From the NCBI RefSeq assembly GCF_900107765.1, contig NZ_FNQY01000009.1, positions 124,001 to 188,000 on the forward strand: a stretch of DNA of 64,000 nucleotides. The letters are read 5' to 3'. The DNA is from Arachidicoccus rhizosphaerae (GTDB lineage: Bacteria; Bacteroidota; Bacteroidia; Chitinophagales; Chitinophagaceae). A program made the position numbers and the translations under genes. Positions 17,233 to 26,043 of this stretch are shown one piece after another; position 1 is the stretch's first letter; each line of letters begins with the position of its first letter. The notes under the pieces were generated by a model. That model worked only from the letters and a program-made list of their open reading frames with translations. It did not search any database and had not been told where the DNA came from.

Positions 17233-19110
17233 ATGGTTAGAAAAAAGGAAAATCAGGATATAAAATCTTCTGCCAGGAAGGCCGATCATGCAGGTAAAGA
17301 AAAAGTCGTTAAAACAGCGACAGTAAAAAGCGCTAAAAGGCATAGCTATCCTTTTGGTATTATTGGTAATTGTTCTTATTTAGCCCATATTAAGACAAAT
17401 ACGAATGTGTGCTGGTTATGTATGCCCAGATTTGACAGCAGTTTTATTTTTGGAGGACTTGTGGATGTCGAAAAAGGAGGAGAGTTTTCGATTTTGCCTG
17501 AAGGTAAATACACAAGCACTCAATATTATAAAGAAAATACGAATATATTATGTACCGAGATAACCTGCGAGGAAGGGCGTTATAAAGTGACGGATTTTGC
17601 GCCACGTTTTAATTTGTATGATCGGTATTTTAAGCCTCTTATGCTGGTACGGAAAATAGAACCTCTTGAAGGTACACCGCAGGTAAAAATTATCTGCAAA
17701 CCTGTAACCGAATATGGAAACAGGAAGTTAAAAGCAAATCCCGCTAGTAATCATATTGATTATTTTGGGGCCGAGGCTACCGTAAGATTGACAACTGACT
17801 TTTCCATCAACCACATTTTAGCAGAAACTTTTAGCGTTCTTAATGATACTAAATATCTGGTATTGACATATGGTAGTCCTCTGGAAGCACCGCTCGCCAG
17901 TACGGTAGAGGATTTTTTACACAAGACTCAATTATATTGGGGTGCATGGGTGAAAAAAACCAGCATTGGTAATATGTATCAGAAACAGGTTATACGCAGT
18001 GCATTGGTACTTAAAATTCATCAATATGAAGATACAGGTGCAATTATTGCGGCCAGTACAACTTCACTGCCCGAGGCCCCGGGTACAGGTAGAAATTGGG
18101 ATTATCGTTTTTGCTGGTTAAGAGACGCGTATTATATTCTTTTGGCATTTAATAATATTGGTCACTTTGAAGAAATGGAACGGTATTTTAATTACATCGC
18201 CAATATATCTGTTAAAGAGAAGGGGCGTTTTCAACCACTTTATGGGATTGCAGGGGAAAAGAATTTAAAAGAACAGATATTGGGATTATCAGGTTATCTG
18301 GGCAATGTTCCGGTAAGGATAGGGAATGAAGCATCTACTCATATTCAGAATGATATTTATGGTCAGGTAATGCTTTCTTTATTGCCCCTTTATACTGATG
18401 AACGTTTTGTATTGCGTGAAAAATCAGACTCCTCCGCTTGGATTGGCTCCTTATTAAAAAAAATTGAAATGGTAATGGATGAGCCCGATGCCGGTCTATG
18501 GGAGTTTCGGAATTTTAGAAATTATCATTGTTATACTTATTTATTTCATTGGGCAGGATGTCAAGCTGCCGTAAAGATTGCCAGGCGCATTCAGGATAGG
18601 AAGCTAGAAAGCTGGGCTGAAAAATTAAAATCTAAAGCTGCTGCCAAAATTGAATCCTGCTATGATAAAAAAAGGAAGGTTTACTTGCAAGCCTCAGATT
18701 CCACTTATTTGGATGCTAGCACGCTTCAGTTGATAATGATGCACTATTTGGATCCTTCTTCTAAAAAAGCCCAGGACCACTTAAAAGCTGTGGAAAGTAA
18801 ACTTGCAGCACCTGGGGGCCTTTTTTACAGATATTTGCATAAAGACGATTTTGGTTATCCAGATACGACTTTTCTGATTACTGCATTTTGGCATGTTGAA
18901 GCACTTACTGCAGTTGGCAGAGTTGATGAGGCGATTTCGAAGTTTGAAAAATTGCTTACCTATGGTAATCATCTTGGTCTTTTTAGTGAAGATGTGGATG
19001 CAGCCAATGGTAGCCAATGGGGTAATTTTCCCCAAGCGTATAGCCATGTTGGTTTAATGAATGCAGCTTATAGAATTGCGCAAAAAATTAACAACCCAAA
19101 TTTCTTTTGA
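17233..19110 (+). CDS. Glycoside hydrolase family 15 protein (trehalase/glucoamylase-like)
   Basis: The 625-residue product has a Lys-rich N-terminal tail (about 35 residues) and then the GH15 layout: a beta-sandwich (IGNCSYLAHI, CMPRFDSSFIFGGLVD) followed by an (alpha/alpha)6 barrel with TSLPEAPGTGRNWDYRFCWLRDAYY and, at the C-terminus, GNFPQAYSHVGLMNAAYRI. Members hydrolyse alpha-linked glucosides; several bacterial ones next to otsA are trehalases. No signal peptide is seen, so it is likely cytoplasmic. Its stop faces the stop of the OtsA-OtsB fusion 36 bases away, a pairing that favours a trehalose-related role, although the substrate is inferred. Confidence 0.88.
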   Translation: MVRKKENQDIKSSARKADHAGKEKVVKTATVKSAKRHSYPFGIIGNCSYLAHIKTNTNVCWLCMPRFDSSFIFGGLVDVEKGGEFSILPEGKYTSTQYYKENTNILCTEITCEEGRYKVTDFAPRFNLYDRYFKPLMLVRKIEPLEGTPQVKIICKPVTEYGNRKLKANPASNHIDYFGAEATVRLTTDFSINHILAETFSVLNDTKYLVLTYGSPLEAPLASTVEDFLHKTQLYWGAWVKKTSIGNMYQKQVIRSALVLKIHQYEDTGAIIAASTTSLPEAPGTGRNWDYRFCWLRDAYYILLAFNNIGHFEEMERYFNYIANISVKEKGRFQPLYGIAGEKNLKEQILGLSGYLGNVPVRIGNEASTHIQNDIYGQVMLSLLPLYTDERFVLREKSDSSAWIGSLLKKIEMVMDEPDAGLWEFRNFRNYHCYTYLFHWAGCQAAVKIARRIQDRKLESWAEKLKSKAAAKIESCYDKKRKVYLQASDSTYLDASTLQLIMMHYLDPSSKKAQDHLKAVESKLAAPGGLFYRYLHKDDFGYPDTTFLITAFWHVEALTAVGRVDEAISKFEKLLTYGNHLGLFSEDVDAANGSQWGNFPQAYSHVGLMNAAYRIAQKINNPNFF

Positions 19111-19146
19111 CACTCGGGAATTAGTGTATTTATATGGAAACATATT

Positions 19147-21339
19147 TTATTCAATTAGTTCCGCTAAAAGATTCAACGCTTCTTCGGGAGTAGAGATGTA
19201 ATAGGCTGCCCTGCTCATTCCTTGTCCAACTTTAATGGTGATGGCACCTTTTGGCATTGCCATAAAAGTATCCTCATCTGTTGTATCATCTCCCATGGCC
19301 AGATGGAACTCAGCTGGAAATCTGTCAAGCCATTTTTGTACACTTTTTCCCTTATTAATCAGGGCACTTTTGACTTCAATTACTTTATGACCTTCCAGGA
19401 CTTGTAAGCCTTTATCCGCAACAAGGTATTTTAAATGTGCTGTTATTTCTTTAGCTCTTAACTCCCCCAAAGAAGATTCAACTTTTCTGTAATGCCATAC
19501 CAGTGAAAAGTCCTTCTCTTCAATAAATGATCCAGGGGTACGTATTTCGAATTGTTCTAATACGGGACGGATGTCTTTTTTCCAGTAATTGCTTAGATCT
19601 TCGTTTTTCTCCCATTCGCCATTGTCTTCTCTATACCAGGCGCCATGTTCTGCAATTATATCAAGGTGAAGGCCCTGCATCCATTTTTCTAATTGATTTT
19701 TTTGTCTGCCGCTAATAATTACGAGATGGTTTTGTGGCATTTCAGTCAATTTTTTTAATATACTCAACAAATGCTCTGTAGGAATGGCTTTTTGTGGATC
19801 TTTTTGAAAAGGAACCAGCGTCCCGTCATAATCAAGGAAAAATATCCGTTTGTTTGCATTTTGATACATTTTCCGAAATATTATCATGATATCCTGATTG
19901 ATCCGCCTAGTTGATAATTTTATCTGCTGTTGTTTAATTGAATTAAGATGCATTAGAAAATTGTTTACCCAAATATGTATATCGAATTTTTTTAGGGTTT
20001 GTTGCATAATTTTAATACGTTGTTCTTGCTCTGTATCCGGCATTCTTAGTGCCTCTGCGATGGCCTCCGCAAGCCCTTGTTCATCGTTGGGGTTAATGAT
20101 AGTTGCCTCCGTCAGTTCTCTTGCAGCACCTGCCATTTCACTTAAAATTAATACGCCGGGACGTAAGGATTTACTGGCAATATATTCTTTACAGACTAAG
20201 TTCATTCCATCTCTTAGGGGAGTTACCAGTGCAATATCTGCTGCATTGTACAGAGCAGAAAGCATGTCGAATGACCAGGCTCTATAAAAGTACTGAATGG
20301 GTTGCCAACTAAGGCTGCTGTATTCTGCGTTAATGTGGGACACAAGCTTGTCTATTTCCTGCTTAAGACGGTCATATTCTAAAACTTTATCTCTTGAAGG
20401 AACTATAAGTTGATAATAAATTACTTTTTCCCGGTATTGAGGATAATTCCTTAAAAAACATTCATATCCCTTTAATCTTTGTACAATTCCTTTACTATAA
20501 TCGAGCCTATCAATTGAAATTACAAGTTTTTTGCCTTCTAATTGCGCTATGATTTTTCGGCTATATTTCTGTGTATTGGTGGATTTTACGTGATTGAAAT
20601 ATTTGTCATAATCTATTCCCATAGGGAATGCTTCAGCAGTTATAAGCCTTTTTTCAAATTCTATTACATTCATGTTGGATTGGACATCAAGAATTCTTAA
20701 TATGGCACTTATAAAGTGCCTGACATCGTCATATGTATGGAAACCAATTAAATCTGCTCCAAGCATCCCTGTCAGCAATTCATTTCTCCAAGGGATTAAT
20801 CTGAATACTTCATAAGAGGGGAATGGGATATGTTGAAAATACCCAATACTCACGTCAGGAAGTTGCTGTCGGATAAGCTGGGGGACGAGCATTAGCTGAT
20901 AGTCATGAATCCAGATGGTGTCGCCAGGTTTTGCGACTTTCATAACCGCCTCTGCAAATTTTTTATTTACGCTTTGATAGGCTTGCCAATTCTTTTCGCT
21001 ATAACTGGCGTAAGAGGGAAAATAATGGCATAGCGGCCATAAGGTTCGATTAGAAAATCCTTCATAATAATCATTGATCTCTGCATGCGTGAGGAAAATG
21101 GGCTCAAGTCCTTGTTGTCTTAAGGTGAGTTTGATTTCGGCTTCGGTGGATTCAGATTTAATCTGTGCACCGGGCCATCCAATCCAAATCCCTCCTTTTT
21201 CACGATAAAAACTTCCTAAACCTGTAGCCAATCCACCTTCACTCGTTTTTATTTGCCATTGCTTTTTCTTGATTTCTATTTTGATTGGAAGCCTATTTGA
21301 AACAATTATAAGTTTACCCTGAGTCATAGATTCTGCCAT
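19147..21339 (-). CDS. otsAB: Bifunctional trehalose-6-phosphate synthase/phosphatase (OtsA-OtsB fusion)
   Basis: The N-terminal half is a GT20 synthase making trehalose-6-phosphate from UDP-glucose and glucose-6-phosphate (LIIVSNRLPI, GGIWIGWPG, IWIHDYQLMLVPQ, ISIDRLDYSKGI, RDGMNLVCKEYIA). The C-terminal 240 residues are a HAD phosphatase (FLDYDGTLVPF, ISGRQ, MGDDTTDEDTF) releasing trehalose. Fusion of both steps is frequent in this phylum. The longest frame begins at 21348, but a sigma-54-like promoter places the predicted +1 at exactly 21348, so I prefer the ATG at 21339 (MAES) or 21327 (MTQG). Trehalose protects against drying and osmotic stress. Confidence 0.92.
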   Translation of the reverse strand: MAESMTQGKLIIVSNRLPIKIEIKKKQWQIKTSEGGLATGLGSFYREKGGIWIGWPGAQIKSESTEAEIKLTLRQQGLEPIFLTHAEINDYYEGFSNRTLWPLCHYFPSYASYSEKNWQAYQSVNKKFAEAVMKVAKPGDTIWIHDYQLMLVPQLIRQQLPDVSIGYFQHIPFPSYEVFRLIPWRNELLTGMLGADLIGFHTYDDVRHFISAILRILDVQSNMNVIEFEKRLITAEAFPMGIDYDKYFNHVKSTNTQKYSRKIIAQLEGKKLVISIDRLDYSKGIVQRLKGYECFLRNYPQYREKVIYYQLIVPSRDKVLEYDRLKQEIDKLVSHINAEYSSLSWQPIQYFYRAWSFDMLSALYNAADIALVTPLRDGMNLVCKEYIASKSLRPGVLILSEMAGAARELTEATIINPNDEQGLAEAIAEALRMPDTEQEQRIKIMQQTLKKFDIHIWVNNFLMHLNSIKQQQIKLSTRRINQDIMIIFRKMYQNANKRIFFLDYDGTLVPFQKDPQKAIPTEHLLSILKKLTEMPQNHLVIISGRQKNQLEKWMQGLHLDIIAEHGAWYREDNGEWEKNEDLSNYWKKDIRPVLEQFEIRTPGSFIEEKDFSLVWHYRKVESSLGELRAKEITAHLKYLVADKGLQVLEGHKVIEVKSALINKGKSVQKWLDRFPAEFHLAMGDDTTDEDTFMAMPKGAITIKVGQGMSRAAYYISTPEEALNLLAELIE

Positions 21340-21348
21340 TATTAACAC

Positions 21349-21715
21349 TGCTTATTGTTGCAATCGCTGTACCATTTGTAGATATTTAATTTCTGATTTA
21401 ATTATTATCAGAAGTTTTTTTATGTATGATTCATATTCACTGACTTTTTTTGATGTGCTGAATTGACAGGACCTGATTTTAAAATGGAGGCTTTTTCTAA
21501 TAAGTGATGTCATGATTGCTCATTTCATCCAATTAATTTCCCGATTTCAGTCGTTAAATATTTCTCCAAAGTAATTACGGCATAGGTTATTATGTATTTT
21601 GTTGATAATCAATATGGTGTGTATTTTTTAATTGTTGTTGCCGGAAAGGTTCTATTGGAAAGGCTTTTGTTTTAGCCATTATACTAAAGGTATAGAAGTT
21701 TAAATCTTATTAATT
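21349..21715. other. Divergent intergenic region between otsAB and the DUF892-like gene
   Basis: Apart from the sigma-54-like site at 21359-21374, the stretch is AT-rich and shows no gene. TTGGAAAGGCTTTTG near 21654 faces the plus-strand gene and resembles a sigma-54 site, but GT stands where -12 GC is required. Confidence 0.5.
21359..21374 (-). promoter_or_regulatory. Sigma-54 (-24/-12) promoter of otsAB
   Basis: Read on the minus strand the sequence is TGGTACAGCGATTGCA. It matches the consensus TGGCAC-N5-TTGCA with one mismatch and keeps the obligatory GG-N10-GC spacing. The -12 C is at 21360, so +1 is predicted at 21348. Two NtrC-type activators are encoded within 6 kb. Confidence 0.65.
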
Positions 21716-22252
21716 ATGAATAAGCAAGGCGAAAATGAAATAAATGGAGACAAAAGATCGAAAAATGAACAATTATTCAAATGCGGACAATTATTAGAGC
21801 GACAGATAATCAGATTATGGTGGCTTGAGACTGATTGCCAGGTATTTTTGCAGTTTTGTGAGGCAAAGATTGAAACAGGCCGGCTGGGTAGTTTGGTGCA
21901 TCAATTGCTATTGGGTGCAGAGTACAATATTAGGAGATTAAGAAAAATGTGCGAGGTTTTAAGTATTGAACCTTTATATTTTCAATTTGATTTTAAGGAA
22001 GAAATTGTTCAATTGATGCAATTTTCAAAACTTGCGCTTCATGACTTCGTTATTGAGGAAATGGTTTCTCATTGGAATTTGACGCTGGCGTTACAATGTT
22101 TAATCCATTATAAGCTGGTGTATTATGAATCCATGGCCGGTTGGTGCAAATATTTGAAATTATTAGGTATTCAGGAGTTATTGGAAGATTCTTTAGATGA
22201 ATACCTGCATCTTGATCTTATGCTGAAATTATTGACTGAAAGTTGGGAGTGA
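21716..22252 (+). CDS. Divergent DUF892 (YciE/YciF)-like helical protein
   Basis: The 178-residue, all-helical product follows the helix order and turns of the ferritin-like DUF892 family: LWWLETDCQVFLQFCEA, LVHQLLLGAEYNIRRLRKMCEVLSIEP, LALQCLIHYKLVYYESMAGWCKYLKLLG and LLEDSLDEYLHLDLMLKLL. In YciE-type proteins Glu and His residues on these helices (for example the ETxGQxxR and VEHYE motifs) bind a di-metal centre. Here most are replaced (AEYNIRR, LIHYK), so metal binding is probably lost. The match is by eye and uncertain. It is divergent from otsAB and followed by transketolase 111 bases on. Confidence 0.55.
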   Translation: MNKQGENEINGDKRSKNEQLFKCGQLLERQIIRLWWLETDCQVFLQFCEAKIETGRLGSLVHQLLLGAEYNIRRLRKMCEVLSIEPLYFQFDFKEEIVQLMQFSKLALHDFVIEEMVSHWNLTLALQCLIHYKLVYYESMAGWCKYLKLLGIQELLEDSLDEYLHLDLMLKLLTESWE

Positions 22253-22363
22253 TTCTGCAGTTTTCAAGTTTAACAATTAATACTTAACGCGGCATATACT
22301 TTGATGGAAATGGGTATCGGAGGCTTTAAAGAGTTGCAAGGATTGTTTTCAAAAAATTAATAT

Positions 22364-24376
22364 ATGGATAAATTAGAAGAATTAGCCATTAATACGGTCA
22401 GAGTATTGGCGGCGGATGCTGTGCAAAAAGCGAATTCGGGACATCCGGGTACTCCCATGGGTTTGGCGCCCATCGGACATGTTCTGTGGGGAAAGATTAT
22501 GAATTATAATCCCAAAGACCCAATGTGGCCAGCCAGAGATAGGTTTGTGCTTTCTTGTGGTCATGCCTGCATGTTACAATATGCATATCTTTATTTGACT
22601 GGTTATGATATTCAATTGGATGATATCAAAAATTTTCGTCAATTACATAGTATAACCCCCGGGCATCCTGAATATGGTCTGACACCGGGAATAGAGGTGA
22701 CCACAGGGCCTCTGGGTCAGGGATTTGCAAATGGTGTCGGGATGGGGATTGCACAAAAGATGTTATCCAGTAAGTTTAATAAGAAAGACTTACCAGTATT
22801 TGATTATAATATTTATTCAATTTGCAGCGATGGGGATATGATGGAAGGTATAAGTTCTGAAGCTGCTTCTATTGCTGGGCATTTAGGATTGGGCAATCTT
22901 GTCTACATCTATGATAATAATAAAATAACTATTGAAGGCAGCACAGCCCTGGCATTTGATGAGGATGTAGCAATGAGATTTAAAAGTTACGGCTGGCACG
23001 TGCAGCATGTTAAGGACGGTAACGACCTAAAAGCCATCGAAACAGCAATTCTTAATGGTAAACAGGAAAAAGAAAGGCCTTCATTAGTCATTGTCGATAC
23101 AGTGATTGGTTATGGGAGTCCTGATAAGGCCGGGACGGCGTCCGCTCATGGAGCACCTCTTGGAGTAGAGGAAGTGCGTAAGGTTAAAGAGAATTTTGGG
23201 TTTAATCCGGATGTTAGTTTTGAAATTCCCAGTGATGTAATTGCATATTATCAACAGATTGGCAATCAAGGAGTTGAAAAGCAGGAAACCTGGACGAAAA
23301 TGTGGGATAATTTCAGTCATCATTATCCAGAACTTGCGCAGACTTATAATGAGGCTGCCGCAGGGGAGTTACCTGGAGATTGGGATATAGATTTACCCAG
23401 CTTTGAACCGTCCGTTAAAGGCATGGCTACCAGGAAAGCTTCTGGCAAAGCATTAGCTGCTATTGCTACTTATTTACCCCTATTGGTTGGGGGAGCAGCT
23501 GATCTTTCGCCTTCTACGGATACTTTTATGGAGAATTTGGGTTCTTTTAGTAAAGAAAACCCTTTAGGTAGGAATTTGCACTTTGGCATCAGAGAGCATG
23601 CTATGGGAGCAATATTAAATGGAATTACACTGACCAAAGGTTTTATTGCTTTTGGCGCAACATTTCTTATTTTTTCTGATTATATGCGGCCCCCCATGCG
23701 ACTGGCGGCTATAATGGGTATCCGACCGATTTATGTTTTTACTCATGATAGCATTGGTTTAGGGGAAGATGGAACTACGCATCAACCTGTTGAACAATTG
23801 ATCGGGTTGAGATCTGTGCCGAATTTAACGGTTATAAGGCCAGCGGATGCCAATGAGACTGCGTATGCCTGGAAGACTGCCATAACCCATCATGATGGAC
23901 CGGTTGCACTCATCTTAACCAGACAGGATATACCCATATTAGATCAGCAGCATTATGCGGCTGCATGTCATCTGAAAAGAGGGGCCTATATTTTGTCCGA
24001 TTCGTTTATTAAAGGTCAGGATCCTGAAATTATTCTTATGGGCTCGGGTAGCGAAGTACATCTTTTAATTGAAGCGCAGGCAGAATTATTCAAGGTGGCT
24101 ATCAGAGCCCGTGTTGTTAGTTTTCCAAGTTGGGAACTATTTGACAAGCAGGATCAGGCATATAAAGAACAGGTATTTCCCATTCGCCTTCGTAAAAGAA
24201 TTGCAGTAGAGGCTGGATCATCTATGGGATGGCGTAAATATACTGGGGACGAGGGGGTTGTCATCGGACTAGATCATTTTGGAGAATCAGCTCCTGGAAA
24301 AGAGCTTATGCATGAATTTGGGTTTACAGCAGAAAATGTAGTTCAGGCGGCCAAATCCTTATTAGGACGAGTTTAA
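22364..24376 (+). CDS. tkt: Transketolase
   Basis: This is a full-length 670-residue, thiamine-diphosphate-dependent enzyme of the non-oxidative pentose phosphate pathway. Recognised are the N-terminal ANSGHPGTPMG motif, the TPP-binding GDGDMMEG-type segment (here CSDGDMMEGISSEA), YDNNKITIEG, GIREHAMGAI and the Pyr-domain segment GEDGTTHQPVEQLIGLR, with the C-terminal domain ending SLLGRV. The usual SAGHGSML is SCGHACML, a small oddity. A bypass role in stress metabolism is only inference from the neighbours; the product requires the cofactor whose synthesis is encoded at 39753-47226. Confidence 0.95.
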   Translation: MDKLEELAINTVRVLAADAVQKANSGHPGTPMGLAPIGHVLWGKIMNYNPKDPMWPARDRFVLSCGHACMLQYAYLYLTGYDIQLDDIKNFRQLHSITPGHPEYGLTPGIEVTTGPLGQGFANGVGMGIAQKMLSSKFNKKDLPVFDYNIYSICSDGDMMEGISSEAASIAGHLGLGNLVYIYDNNKITIEGSTALAFDEDVAMRFKSYGWHVQHVKDGNDLKAIETAILNGKQEKERPSLVIVDTVIGYGSPDKAGTASAHGAPLGVEEVRKVKENFGFNPDVSFEIPSDVIAYYQQIGNQGVEKQETWTKMWDNFSHHYPELAQTYNEAAAGELPGDWDIDLPSFEPSVKGMATRKASGKALAAIATYLPLLVGGAADLSPSTDTFMENLGSFSKENPLGRNLHFGIREHAMGAILNGITLTKGFIAFGATFLIFSDYMRPPMRLAAIMGIRPIYVFTHDSIGLGEDGTTHQPVEQLIGLRSVPNLTVIRPADANETAYAWKTAITHHDGPVALILTRQDIPILDQQHYAAACHLKRGAYILSDSFIKGQDPEIILMGSGSEVHLLIEAQAELFKVAIRARVVSFPSWELFDKQDQAYKEQVFPIRLRKRIAVEAGSSMGWRKYTGDEGVVIGLDHFGESAPGKELMHEFGFTAENVVQAAKSLLGRV

Positions 24377-24523
24377 AAGTATTTATATTCTTTTCGTTAG
24401 TATTTAGTCCAATCAAAACTGGATAGTTTAAAATGTTGCTTAAATTAAGCTGAAAATCATATAAAATAAGACAAAAATTCTTCAGTGAAATGTTATTGAT
24501 TCGCATTTTCGGGACAATTGAAT

Positions 24524-24531
24524 TATATTTG
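24524..24531 (+). promoter_or_regulatory. Probable -7 box of the second NtrC-type gene
   Basis: TATATTTG fits TAnnTTTG exactly, 30 bases before the ATG at 24561. No well-spaced -33 TTTG was found, so this is a partial match. Confidence 0.45.
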
Positions 24532-24560
24532 TTTATGTTCTGGGACCTAATGCGAAAAAC

Positions 24561-25907
24561 ATGAAAAAAATTTTAATAATTGACGATGATCCTTCTATCT
24601 GTAAGATTCTGGGTAAATTCTTACAGAAAAGTGGCTATGAGGTTGTTACGGCACTTTCAGGTAAACAGGCTCTTCTGTTACTGAAAAAGCAATCTTTCCA
24701 TTTAGTAGTTTGTGATTATAATCTTGGCGATATTAATGGTTTAGAGGTCTTGTCTAAAATTAACTCCCTGTATCCACAGACCATCGTTATTTTCATCAGT
24801 GGATATGGAAACATACAGACTGCGGTCGATTTGGTAAAGGAAGGCGCATTTCATTTTTTGACAAAGCCACTATATCCGGACATTATTCTGAAAACGATTG
24901 AAGAGGCTCTCAGCCAGAAAAAACCTGAAAAGGAGAAAAGTCAGTCTAAGCCTAAGCAACAAGTTAATCAGGATAAATATGTAAAAGGGAACAGTGCATC
25001 GGCTAAAAAACTTTTTAAACATGTCGCACTGGTCGCTCCAACAGATTATAGCGTTATTATTCATGGGGAAACAGGGACCGGGAAAGAAGCGCTTGCCCGG
25101 TTAATTCATGAACAGAGTAAAAGACGAAGTCAGAACTTTGTTGCAATTGATTGTGGCAGCCTTTCAAAGGAGTTGGCTGCAAGTGAACTTTTTGGACATA
25201 TGAAAGGCGCCTTTACAGGTGCGCTTCAGGATAAAAAAGGCGCTTTTGAAATTGCTGACGGAGGTACAATTTTTCTTGATGAAATTGGAAATTTGAGTTA
25301 TGAGGTTCAAATGTATTTATTGAGGACTTTGCAGGAGAAATCCGTCAGATGTATTGGTGAGGTTAAAGAGAAAGTGGTAGATGTACGGGTAATTGCAGCT
25401 TCTAACGAGGATTTGTATGAAAAGGTTCGTCAAAAATCCTTTAGAGAAGATTTGTATCATAGGCTAAATGAATTTAAGTTAGAGGTTCCAAGTTTATGTG
25501 AAAGAATAGATGACCTTCCGTTACTGGTGAATTCATTTATCAGTCAGGCGGAAGTTCAATTAGATAAAAAAATCAAGGGTCTGAGTGTTCAGGTGAAGGA
25601 GTTGTTTTATCATTATAGTTGGCCGGGAAATATAAGAGAATTACAAAATGTAATCAAGCGAGCCTGTTTGCTAACGGAAGATGGAGCTCAAATTGAAGCG
25701 GATAGCCTGCCTTTAGAAATTACTGATTTCTCGGAAATGAATAAATCCCAACAGCCGGTTGAATTGAAAAATGTTATTCTGGAAGCTCAGAAAAATGAAA
25801 TTATCCGGGTATTGGAAAAAGTAAATTATAATAAAACAAAGGCTGCTTCCCTTTTAAAAATTGACCGGAAAACACTCTATAATAAGTTGAAAGAAATCAA
25901 TCTTTGA
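24561..25907 (+). CDS. Sigma-54-dependent NtrC-family response regulator
   Basis: The 448-residue product has a receiver domain with IIDDD and phosphoacceptor Asp52 (VVCDYNLGDINGLE) and Lys in LTKPL. An AAA+ ATPase follows, with Walker A GETGTGKEA (Lys175), the sigma-54 loop GAFTGA (starting at Gly216), DEIGNLSYEVQ and SWPGNIRELQN. The Fis-type DNA-binding helix pair ends KTKAASLLKIDRKTLYNKLKEINL. It is a close paralogue of the product of 15283, sharing almost the same C-terminal recognition helix, so the two may read similar enhancer sites. The CheB-CheR-kinase gene follows 136 bases later and could encode its kinase partner. Confidence 0.94.
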   Translation: MKKILIIDDDPSICKILGKFLQKSGYEVVTALSGKQALLLLKKQSFHLVVCDYNLGDINGLEVLSKINSLYPQTIVIFISGYGNIQTAVDLVKEGAFHFLTKPLYPDIILKTIEEALSQKKPEKEKSQSKPKQQVNQDKYVKGNSASAKKLFKHVALVAPTDYSVIIHGETGTGKEALARLIHEQSKRRSQNFVAIDCGSLSKELAASELFGHMKGAFTGALQDKKGAFEIADGGTIFLDEIGNLSYEVQMYLLRTLQEKSVRCIGEVKEKVVDVRVIAASNEDLYEKVRQKSFREDLYHRLNEFKLEVPSLCERIDDLPLLVNSFISQAEVQLDKKIKGLSVQVKELFYHYSWPGNIRELQNVIKRACLLTEDGAQIEADSLPLEITDFSEMNKSQQPVELKNVILEAQKNEIIRVLEKVNYNKTKAASLLKIDRKTLYNKLKEINL

Positions 25908-26043
25908 TTTTAAGTAGGCAAAGCGTTTATTTTTTGTTAAGGCAATGAAATTGGGTTCAGATAATTCTTTACTGCTTATTTTGATAGAAGCTGACCCTTT
26001 CTATATGTAAGCTATATTCAAATCATGTTTAATTTAAAGCATT

